NCBI RefSeq assembly: GCF_035083965.1
Contig: NC_089724.1
Coordinates: 18,122,974 to 18,186,973, forward strand
Direction: 5' to 3'
DNA from: Branchiostoma lanceolatum
Lineage: Eukaryota; Chordata; Leptocardii; Amphioxiformes; Branchiostomatidae
DNA: 64,000 nt
Every line of letters begins with the position of its first letter. Within the stretch, counting starts at the first letter, position 1. The notes beneath the pieces were generated by a model, which searched no databases, was not told the DNA's origin, and saw only the letters and a program-made list of their open reading frames with translations. A program made the position numbers and the translations under genes. Shown piece after piece: positions 11,519 through 23,500 of this stretch.

Positions 11519-14500
11519 ATGGCGGACCGACCGATGAAGGTTGGGATGCGTGTGGAGGTGGCGGGGAAGGGCCTGGTGGGGACCGTGGCGTACATCGGGA
11601 CCACCATGTTTGCCAGTGGGAAGTGGGTAGGCGTGGTTCTGGACGAGAAGAAAGGAAAGAACAATGGAACTGTCCAGGGGAAGAAGTACTTTAACTGTGA
11701 TGATGGCTACGGCATCTTTGTCAGGCAGTCTCAGGTTTGTATTATTACTGTTAGTCATGTATGTTATATCATACTGAATACTGTTCCTTCATTTTTTGTA
11801 AAACTAGCGATATTATTCTACCCAAGGAAATTGTGGCATACTGTACATGTACAAAATATGTGTTCATTTCTCAATCTCTTTCTACATTTGTGTAGAAATG
11901 ATCAGTGATGACTTTGTATTACCTTGTGATGAAGTGTAATTGGGACCTGAAATAAGCATGAAGACCTTTACATCAGATCTAGCTCACACAGATGTAAGAT
12001 GTAGTATTGTTAGTTTAAAGTTGCTTCCTAATCATTTTGTCATGAATGGTGAGCTGTTATTTTGTATAACCCACCTGTGTAGTTGAACGTGTTAGAGGAC
12101 CAGTCAGGGGGATCCGCCAGCACTCCCAGCACGCCTTCACAGGAGGAAAAACCTGTCTCCAAACGAACTCCAGGGTCCAGAGGTACGCAAAATTAGCAAG
12201 TAGCAAATAAACACTAAATCAACAGTCTACATAAGTTTTAGCTTTACTTATCTTTTATTTGTAACATCATATCTTTTAAGATATCTGGATGTTAATTATC
12301 ACTTTTGGAAAAGGTTGTTGTCTTTTCTGTATACTACGTTGTACTAAGATGTTTGTGTTGTGAATTCTGTGTTCAAATGTTGACTTGCTGTCTTTCCACA
12401 AAGTTTAATAATAACCTTTGACACTTTCACATTTCATATTGGCATACATATATTGTCTTGAATCTTCTTATTGAGAAGCGTTTATCTTCAATTTCACAAA
12501 ACTTTCCCTGATGACACAATAGATTCGTAGTTAGTAAGTACTGTTAGTCATCTCACAAAATCTACCATGTAAGTTGTTTTCATGTTCCAATTCCAGCTTT
12601 GCTAATGCTCGTTCATGACTTACCCATAGATGCAGGTGTGTGTAGCAGTAGCATGAGTAGTTAACGTAGATGATAGATACCCCTTGCTGTGCATCGGCTC
12701 TGCCTGTTACCTCTATACATGAATAAACTGATCTGGACTGATCCACCTGCTCTCTCCCTCACTCCCTCCTTCCCTCCAGCACCAAGACCAAGATCCACAG
12801 GTTTGTTACCATGGCAATGGCTGTGTTGTGGCGTCGCTTGTATTTTGTGTGTGCTATGGTGGCGGCTATGGTTTCCCCTATACTGTTGCTGGGCATGTGC
12901 TTATGCTTATGTAACAGCTCTTTATGACACCAAAACTGTGTAAGAAGGAAGTACTACATGGATGGGCATGCTTGTATAATCTTCTTATTTGCAGAATGCA
13001 TTAAGTTTCATGTGGCTAGAAGGGATATGCCTTTTCACCTTGCAGAAAGAGATTATAGCGCAGTAATTTGTACATCAAAGCCACATCACATCTGCTTGCT
13101 CTGCACCCGCCATCACTTGTCTTGTAAAATCACTTGCACCTCTGTACCACTGCTATGTGTGATGTGACCTGCAATTATCATGCGTTCCATTTTTGATATT
13201 CTGCTGTCAGTGAATATTCATAATGCTTCTGCTTTACTACTCTCATCAGTAACCACTGAAGTAACAGTGAACATCATTCTGCAAAATCTCTAAGCTTTTC
13301 TCTAGAATATGAGGAGAAAAATTGTTGTCAAAAGTTAGTCATAGCAATAGCTGTTGCCTAGTAGCTATTTAAAAGATCTAAAGTTTCAGTAACGATTGAG
13401 AAAGTGTTGTTTTTTGATTGCCTGTAGTAACACAGAACTTCTGGTGTCCATTTCAGCCTTTGAAACTCCCAGAGCTTCTCGGGGAAGTCGGGAGAATCTC
13501 GAGGTAGGCTTCCCTTCGTTGACTCTATGTTGTGGTATAGTGTCTTGTCTTACGACGTCTTATTGAATATACGAGAGAAAATAACAAATTCTACAATAAT
13601 AATTATGGTGTTCATACAGACTTTAACATTCATTGTTCCAAAAATACTGAAGTGAAAGGTTCATATCAATGTACAACAGCAATGGCTGTCATAATTTTAT
13701 TGTACTAGAACCACAATGACAGCATTTCATTCTAAGGTCTGACTCTATCCTGCAGCTTGATTTTTTGGTTTTAGAAATTAGTTCTGATTATGATTTATTG
13801 TATGCAGTCTATATCATGTTATCTAAACTGTGTGTTTTGCAGACTAGTCTGATGCACACCTTTTGATGATGTTGATATAGTAAGGTTTTCAGTTACATAG
13901 ATATAAAAGAGAATACCTGCGTCTATGTTACTGTCATCTATTTTTGCATTTCTTTCTACTTTTCTACCAGAGGTGCCTAACTGACCTAATGAATGTGCTG
14001 TTTCTATTTCTGACAGACTGATTATAAGAAATGAGTATGATTCAAGAAATTCTGTTCAGTAGTATGTTATCCTTGAAACATGCTTCACAGAGTTGCTATA
14101 GAACATGAGAAACAGGTTCCGTTTACATTTCTAGGTTTCTCAAAGTGAAAAATTGTCAATACGGCTTTATGTCGCTTTACGGTATGGTGCTATTTCCTTG
14201 GGTCAGAGGTCATAAAGATTCACTCCCTGTGCATACACCATTTTTTAAAGTTAACCTTTTCTCAGTTATTCTTATGAGTTCATAACACATCTCACTTTCA
14301 ATCCAAATACCTAGTTTTGTTGCCAAGGGTTGTGATATTACACATTTGATAGCAATGGGTTGGCATCATATTACCGGTAGGCTGTAATCTATGCAACATG
14401 TAACTTGCACGGCATTGCCAAAAGGTCTAGGCTAGCATCATATACTCTACAGGATAAACAAATTGAACAAAATGTTATCTGTTCCAATGTATTTCATAGC

Positions 14501-17500
14501 AGCAGAGAAAACCCCCAAAAGTGTTTCATTCTTTGTCCATCTGTATCTATTCCAAATGATTATTAGATTCTTCAAAATTAAGATATTTCAGATGAGCCAA
14601 ACACCACTTTTTCATGTTTGTCATGAAGAGACTTTTGGCAATGAGCAGGCACACTCTATCATGTCTGCTCTGCTCTTTTTCTCTGCCTCCTTTCTTCTCA
14701 CCTTTCACCTGTAGAGACAACCCTTCCGATTCAAGGTTAGATCATGCAAAATCATGGTATTGCTTAGTATACATACTTCTAGAATGTCTTCAGTGTTGAA
14801 CCTAAATTGGTGCGGGTACACAGAAACGTCACAGAGAAGTGTTTAATGGGGCTGATAATAAAAGTGATGATGTATAAGGACACTGAAGTCACTCAGAATT
14901 TTAGATAAGGACAATATTCTATTTCCCTTTTCCCGAAATGCTAAGATTTCTCAAAACATATTTGCCTGCATTAGGGTAGGTAATTTCTTTATTGATTTTA
15001 CACCGTGTTACATGGGGCAATTTCTAAAACCAAAATTCTTTTTGCACTGACACACAAAACAAACAAAATGAGAAGTTCCACTCTTTTTTTTCTTTCTGTA
15101 GTATCTATACCCTGTAGTCCAAGTAAGAGTAAGACATTGGTGCAAAATATTGGAAGTGTCAGTCTGTTGAACAGGTCAAATGTCAAGGGGAAATGCAGTA
15201 GATGCCGCTTGATTGCATTACTCTTTTAAGTGTATAACTTAATTATTTGCATAAAATAGCTCAACCCTAAACAGGAAGACAGTTTTACATTTACAATTTT
15301 AAATGTGGGTACTGCATGCAAATGTTGGCACTATATTAGGATGTGTCTACATTTCTTGCCATCAAAAGTAGCATTTGTGTCTGTGTGTAATTTACAATGT
15401 GTGTATATTTAATGCAGACAATTTTGTCCAGTATTTCTCAGACAACCTGCATGTACAGTGCCCAATAAAAATGGGTTTCTCTCTGTCTACTGTCTCATTA
15501 TTTCATAGTTCACACATGACTGCGTCACCAAACCAACAACCACATCAGAGAAGAGAAGAAACGACTTGACCTTAGCTGACAAAGTCAAGGTCATTCAGAT
15601 CCTTGACAGCGGATCAAAGACGTCCCAGACTGAGGTAGCAAAGAAGTTCGGCTGTTCCCCATCGCAAGTCAGCAGAACCTACAAGAAGAAGGCGGCCATC
15701 ATGCAGCAGTGGAAGGCAAATAAGAACCCCAACTGCAAGAGGAAGCGAGCAGGGAAGAATGAAAGAGTTGAGGAAGCTCTTTATCAGTGGTTTCAGAGTG
15801 AACAAGCAAAATCAACACATTTGTCTGGCCCCATTTTGATGGAAAAGGCCTTAGAATTGGCAGAGAGCATCGGTGAGCCAAACTTCAAACCTAGCGAAGG
15901 CTGGCTGGGCAGGTGGAAGGACAGACATAACATTGCATTCAAAAGGGCACGTTTGGAGAGGAAAGATAGAGATGAAAACGACACAGATGACAGAGATGTA
16001 TTCATGGAAGATGCAAATGACAAAAATGTAGTCATGGAAGATGCAGATGAGGAAGATGCATGGGAGAAAAATGCAGATGTGGAAGATGCAGTTGAGGAAG
16101 ATGTAGATATGAAAGATGGAGACAACAAGGATGCAGATGACAAAGATGCAGATGACAAAGATGGAGACAAGAAAGATGCAGACACTGAGTCTGCTGGTGA
16201 CGGGAAGGGAGACATGCTAACTGTTCAGCAGAGTCATGAGCCTGACTGCACCATGCCAACTGCTACACAAGAGAAGAAAAGGAACGACTTGACCTTAGCT
16301 GACAAAGTCAAGGTCATTCAGATCCTTGACAGGGGACCAAAGACATCCCAGGCTGAGTTAGCAAAGAAGTTTGGCTGCTCCCCATCGCAGGTCAGCAGAA
16401 CCTACAAGAAGAAGGCGGCCATCATGCAGCAGTGGAAGGCAAATAAGAACCCCTACTGCAAGAGGAAGCGAGTAGGGAAGAATGAAAGAGTTGAGGACGC
16501 TCTTTATCAGTGGTTCCAGACTGCCCAAGAAAAGTCAGAGCCTTTATCTCGTCCTTCCCTGATGGAAAAGGCTATTGAATTGGCTGAGAGCATTGGAGAG
16601 CCCGACTTTAAACCTACTGTACGCTGGCTGGGCAGGTGGAAAGACAGACATAACATTGTAATCAAGGGAGCACATGTGGAGGGGAGAGATGGAGACAAGA
16701 AAGATATAGTGGAGGAAGATGCAGATGAGCAACTTGCAGACAAGATAGATGCAGATGAGGATGATGTACTCGAGGAAGATACAGATAAGGAAGATGTAGT
16801 CAAGAATGATGCAGATGACAAAGATAGAGACAAGAAAGATGCAGACACTGAGTCTGCTGCTGACGTGGAGGGAGGTATGCTGCCAACCATCCAGCAGAGC
16901 CATGAGCCTGACTGCACCATGCCAACTGCTACACAAGAGAAGAAAAGGAATGACTTGACCTTAGCTGACAAAGTCAAGGTCATTCAGATCCTTGACAGCG
17001 GACCAAAGACGACCCAGACTGTGGTAGCAAAGAAGTTCGGCTGCTCCCCATCGCAGGTCAGCAGAACCTACAAGAAGAAGGCGGCCATCATGCAGCGGTG
17101 GAAGGCAAATAAGAACCCCTACTGCAAGAGGAAGCGAGTAGGGAAGAATGAAAGAGTTGAGGAAGCTCTTTTCCAGTGGTTCCAGACTGCCCAAGAAAAG
17201 TCAGAGCCTTTATCTGGTCCCATTTTGATGGAAAAGGCTATTGAATTGGCTGAGAGCATTGGAGAGCCAGACTTTAAACCTACTGACGGCTGGCTGAATA
17301 GGTGGAAGGACAGACATAACATTGCATTCAGGAGAGCACGTGTGGAGGGGAAAGACCCTTCCACTCAGTCAGCTGAGGATGATGTGAGAGCCATGCTATC
17401 ATCCATCCTACAAACGTATGAGCCTGACTGCATCTACAGCTGTGTGGAGACAGGCCTCCTGTACCGAGCATGGCCATTTACGATTGCTGGCAGTGTAGAG

Positions 17501-20500
17501 GACAGCATTAGTGTGTTGTTTGCTTGCAACATGTCAGGGACTGACAAATTAACCCCAATTGTTGTAGGACGCAGTGAGAACCCAAAGTGTTTCCGTGGCT
17601 ACAGAATTCCTCTGCCATGGTACGCCAACGAAAAGGGTTGGATAACTAGGAACATCTTCACAGAGTGGATTAGGAAAATCGACTGTGAGATGAGGCAGAA
17701 AAACAAGAGGATTGTTCTGATCTTGGAGACCAACACAGCCCATCCTAGTGACATTCACCTAGACAATATTCAGCTCCTCTTTCTGCCAGCTAACGCATCT
17801 GCCATTATTCAACCACTTGTCCGTAACTTGAAGGGCTTGTACCGTACTCAGCTGTTGAAACAAATTCTACTTACAGTGGACAATGATGACGTTGAGTCAG
17901 TAGCTAACCTTGGAACAAAGATAAACGTCCTGGATGCGCTATACATGGTAAGGGAGGCCTGGAGGAAAGTTTTGCCAGCAACCATCCAGTACTGTTTCAG
18001 GAAGAGCGGTTTAATTGTTTCAACCAGCCAAGACAATGCAACAGAAGTGGATGCTGTTGTTGCACCACCAGAGGCGTTTTGGACAGAAGAATTTGAACAG
18101 TTTGTGGATGTTGATTCAGAGCTACAGTGCACCGGGGAGCTGCCCACAGCTGAGGAGATTCCCCAGGATATGACAGGGGTTGGGAGCACGTCAAGTACGG
18201 AGACTGACACCTGTGATGATGACACAGATCCACCCTGCCCTGCTCCGAGTCCAGCACTGCTACAGGCAGCCTTCAATGTCATCCGCCAATGGATGCAAAT
18301 CCATGATTTCGAGGAATACAGCAATTTTATTGACATTGAGGGAAAAGCACAGGACTTTTGCATGGATGCCTAGAAACAAAAACATGTGATGACTGTCTAA
18401 TAGTTCTTTCAACTGCCCTCTGACTGAGTTAGTTTATTAACATGGTAACCTGGACTAGAGTCTTACATTCTTGTCCTTGTATGTATATGTATACTGGTAT
18501 GTAGCTGTGCTGGAATTGATGAACGTAAAAGTATGCTTGTTCCTTGAATAGATCACTTAGTTTAGTTATTCAAAGTTGAAATAAGCAGACTTATCGTTTA
18601 ACAGACTTAATGAAGTAAACAATGATATATGGAATTTGAATCTCTGACAGCTCATGGATGACCTTCCATTCCCTGTCTTCCTTGCAATAATTGTTTACTA
18701 TGAATTTGGGTGATTCATTGATTAGGCAATTTTGGAAATCACATGTAACGTAGACATGTAACATATCATTTTTCAATAATATTACAAGTTGTTATCTACT
18801 GTTTTTCACACTTGAAGTTGTTGGCTGTTTGCTAATAATGTTATTGAGATACAAAACTGCATTTAGATGAAACGTTAACGTTTTATATTCACTTCTTAAA
18901 TCAATCTTTCCTCCTAACGTTTGGTGATTGGTGATAAGTTATTGATTTTTATAATGCTGATGTCTAACAAAATGTTAATCATGAATAAAGCATACTAATT
19001 TTAGTGGGAATTCTGATGACATGATTGTTTTTTTTTGTGTTATTGTTTCTTACCACCCAGTCTCCATCCCCTTGCATCATCAGGTGATGCCGCTCATCTC
19101 GGCTGAGTATTAAAATCAAAGAAGCCAGAAAATTACAGAAAACGGGAAATGCAATCAAGCAGAGTCTGCTGTATCATCACTAACTTAAAAAGACATTTTG
19201 CAAACATATTTTAAACCACACAGTATTGGTATTAACGTGTGGGTAACACAAAGCCCTGTATTGACTCAAAATGGAAGGATGATCTTTTATTGAATTGTTG
19301 AAAAAATCTATGGAAAAAAGTTAGTCCATTGTGGTAAACTGTGCCATACACGTACATGTTAGTTTGATAATTTTTTCTAGGTTTATGCTATACCTAATAT
19401 TATTATAATCACAAAAGCACATCTTTCAAAAGCATGCATCAAGCATAGTTTTATGATACAATGTAATTTTTGCACATTTGAATATTAGGAATTTGCATGC
19501 ACAAGGAGAATTTTTTATGTTTTCTTACCAGAAGGTAATTGTTTTGGAGGGGGGATGTTTTTGGTTTGTTTTTTCTCTGTAGGAACAAGTCTCATTTATA
19601 CCAACAGTTGTTAGAATGGGGGATAATGCTACAGAGAATTACATGAAGAAAGGCACAACAGTGCTTGATACAGAAATGTTGACATGACCACCTTAACACC
19701 TACACTTAGAAAAATATTTTGTTGTGAGTGATATGCATTAAGATTAGTCACTGACACCCCTGGTTTGATGATAACCATTCAATATATTTTCATTTCAATC
19801 CTTAGCTTAGATTCCCCCAAGTTTTATTTGTTTAGTACCAGGCTAACATTAGCATAGCTGAAAATATATATTTTTAATAAACAGTTTGTTTTGTAATAGA
19901 CCTCCCATTTATTCTTCCCTTACCCTATAGTCCATACCCCAAAGGAAAACACCATCATCAAGCTCCAAGGTACAACCATACCATGTTATCTACTACTAAC
20001 CTATTAACCACAGTAGGGGATGATTGCTTTGCCTGTTTTTATCCAACTAACCCTTTGGTGGAAAGGTATTTGTTTCAACAAATGGAGGATGAAAGGTCTC
20101 TAACCACTATCCAAGGAGGTTATTTAACCTCCTTGCACTATCTAAGATTTACCAAAATTTACCTTTCTCTTGCATATGAATAGGAAAGTGGTGGAATGGT
20201 GGTTATTTGTGAAAATATTAAGCTACCAGGGAAAATAAGCTGGATCTTTATTTGTTGCTTTTTCATAGAAATAACTTTTTAGGAGTAAATCCTAGCCTAA
20301 AGAAAAAGTATTTATAAACTTTGGAATGTGTCTCGATTTAGACTTGCTCTTTCAAACATCCAAGCTCTCTGTGATTCTTCTTAGTTCTTTTCCAATCTTA
20401 CCTGGAAGCCAGTACGCATTTAGCCCACTTTTTTGAAGTCCAAACTTCACAATACCTCAACTGTCACTATTATTAGTGACTATCGAATCTGGTACAAGTT

Positions 20501-23500
20501 TTCAAATTTCCTTTTTTTGTGTGCTTATATTCACAGACACTGAAGATTATTACAGTGTTTGAATAAATGATATTGACCTCTGCACTCCAGTTCTAATTGT
20601 CAAATCATTCCATTGGCTTTGCTAATACATTTCCCCTGCCCACAGCCAACTAGGAGTGCATCGTCCTCTGAACTTAAGGTAGATAGCATCAATATTAATG
20701 ATAGTCATTCTGCGCAAAACAATGACATCTGAACAGTTTTTTTCTTTACAACTAGTTGCAAGGCTGTCGCTAGGTCATAAACATTAGAATCACTTTGTAT
20801 ATACTAGGATATTTTAAAATCTGCATCCAATGTATATTTTGAAACTTTTATACATGTCATGTAGGCTTTATTTTTCTCTCGACATATACACACGGATATT
20901 GATACATACATGTACATGTGTACTATGTTGTCTGTCACTGACATCCTGTTCAGCTTGACAGAATGTCCTCTCCTAACTGTGACTTGGATGCCCCTTGTCT
21001 CGCATACACAAAGATGTGATCCGTAGCCTGTGTAATAATCATATAGAGGTTCATGAAGATCTTGTTTAAAAAGCTTGTTTGTACCAAAAAAATGACAATG
21101 TTTGTAAGTGAGACATAACTTTCATGTACATTACGTACATGTACATTATGGTTCGGCCGTTCCACTCCACCTCACTACAGATGTGGAAGGACTCAACCAA
21201 CCCAGGAACAAGTAGAGCTACATGAGCTGAAAAATGATGATACATGTGTATTATGTTTGAGTTAGGGCTTCTTGTTCATCTAAAAAAATGTTACTTTGAC
21301 CCATAAAATTGATTGCTAGCTTAGAAAATGCATGTAAATAAATGCATTATGTATCTGAATGATGACGTCCCTGGATTTCTGGAGCTGTGTTGATGTGTGC
21401 TTGTATGGTTGATATGTGGATTATCTTGTGGAAGAACTAGACTAAGTATAGTGGGTGTGTTACATTTGAGCTGACAAAGCATCAGCTGGTGATGATGATT
21501 ACAAATTACCAGTAATGCTAACAACTGTGCCTGACTTGCATGATGTTCCAGACTTCAAAGACTGCAAACTCCGACCAGCAGACTAAAAAGTCCAAAAAAT
21601 CCCCAACGTCTAGTAACTTGGAAGAAACCATCAAGGAAATGAAGGTATTGCCTCTGTTGGGGACTTTGCAAAGCACAAATTTTGTTGTCACACGCAGCAG
21701 TGAGTTTGGCATGTCTGTATTATTGTGCACTTAAATACACTGCTGAACGTTTTAGAGGCACCTGACATTGCTTATTCATTCAAGTTTGAAAGCATTAACT
21801 GCAGTCTTTAACAAATGAAAGTGCTTTTATCAGAATTAGAGCCATGTGTTGCAAAGATCTGTGTGTGAATGAAATGAGGAATGTTTGATTTTTGATCTTC
21901 TACCAATGAGAGCAAATAATTCCACAGTTACAGGCCTAGACTGCCTGTACCTGTAAGCGAAGTTGCTTGTGCTTGCAAGTGCTTTATGTCGTCAGTGTTG
22001 ATATAGTAGAAAAGCAAAGACATGCTAATAGTACAGATTTTGTTGCTTAGAATATTTTTGCTCACATTATGTAATCATTAAAGAGAAGTCTACAAGTAAC
22101 TTAACAAACTACTACCGTATGTACTATAACATGTTAGTCCATTCCACTCAGACAACACTTTGTCTTTTTTTCCAAGACGCCATTAATGATGGTTTACCAA
22201 AGACGAAAGTTTCCCATTTGGGCGATCACCCAAAGACCCAGCTATTATGACATGATCATATCCGTTTAGCTGGGTCCACAAAGTGCTGACATAGATGGGA
22301 GACTTTCGTCCCTGGAAAACGTCTTTCAGTGTCTCACAAATGATACACTTTCAAGTAAAACAGGTGATAGTCTGAAATTGTGATTGTACATAATGATTGT
22401 ATATCCAGCGAGAATTGAAATTATATACAATAGCAGAAACCTCTCCAAACCTTCCTCTTGTTTAATATCTAGCTCTTTCTCTATTAGATGTGCCTGTCAA
22501 GTTTACAGACAATAATGCTTTTCTTCCTGTTAATCATCTTGGAATTCTCTTCCTCCTCTACACTATAGTCTCCCACCCAACCTTCAAAGGACTCTTCCAA
22601 ATCCAAAGTAGGTGCCTTCTTCCCTCCTGACTCCTTTCAAACTTGCTGTACTTCGCCTTATTCTTTTTGGTTACACCCCAAGGGTGGAGGTATTTTAAAA
22701 CTTCTACAGTGGAAAAGTAGCCTGCTGTCTTGGAGCAAGTTGCAGATTTATTGAAGCAAACATGCTGATTTTATATATCATTGTACTAGATATATGTAGC
22801 TCTGGAGACACCATGAAATTAAACAACTTTGCTACAAATCATTGTAGCAGAGCGGTTCTGTCAATTACTCAAAAAGTGGTATCATTTCGTAGTTACTGTG
22901 TTAACCCTTGAACCATTGAAAATCTGTGGCCAAAATATGACCTCAGCAGAGAGAAAGACAAACCTGCCTTATTTCACAATGTTGCACAGAATACTTCTAA
23001 AAATTCTAATTTCCTCACGATGACATATTTCAGCAACTTTTGCAATGAATACAAATTGTGGCTACTTTTCCATTGTGTAAACTTACTGTATCCTTCTTAC
23101 TTTAACCAGAGCATGGATGTGTAGACTCTGCTTTTTGTTAAGTCATGTGTAAATAGGAGAAAAACAGAGGTTTCAGAACAGTATTCTTCATATTGTTCAT
23201 CTATGCCTTGGGCCAAAACAAGGTATACATGTCATGTCATTCAACAGACTGATTATGCTGAATCAGCTCACTGCAAGAAGGTCTTGGTGTTGTGAATTCT
23301 GAGGCACCTCGCAGCTTAAATCGAATCCAACTGATGGTTGCAATCATATAGTGCCAACAGGAGAAGACATGATTCCAATTTTTATTCCTGTATTGCATAT
23401 GAGTAGCAGTGTTGCTTCTGCATTGCTCAAATGATCATAACTTTTGAAATTCAGTCTTCACCCCACAGAAGGTGAAAATGGCAGAAAAAGCAAAGTCTGT

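Larger units (their letters stand above)
12780..22607 (+). other. DCTN1: DCTN1 small-exon cluster encoding the basic microtubule-affinity linker
   Basis: Six small exons (21, 47, 39, 33, 93 and 39 nt) follow the CAP-Gly and first linker exons: 12780-12800, 13457-13503, 19931-19969, 20646-20678, 21552-21644, 22569-22607. All but the 47-nt one are multiples of three, so each can be skipped without changing frame. They encode Arg/Lys/Ser/Thr/Pro-rich peptides such as [19 protein letters not shown] and [11 protein letters not shown]. Vertebrate DCTN1 has alternatively spliced basic mini-exons in the same place, which tune microtubule binding (known). Alternative use here is inference. Confidence 0.8.

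Noticed and set aside
13965..14030. Possible exon after TTTCTACCAG in the large DCTN1 intron
   Set aside because: The phase-0 frame meets a stop before any good donor.
15614..18363. Long minus-strand ORFs (up to 171 codons) opposite the transposase-derived gene
   Set aside because: They are antisense shadows caused by its acidic GAT/GAC-rich linkers and biased codons. The Ser- and Leu-rich products match no family.
19061..19083. Possible microexon with good acceptor CACCCAG and donor GTGATG
   Set aside because: It is 23 nt, which breaks the DCTN1 frame between phase-0 neighbours.
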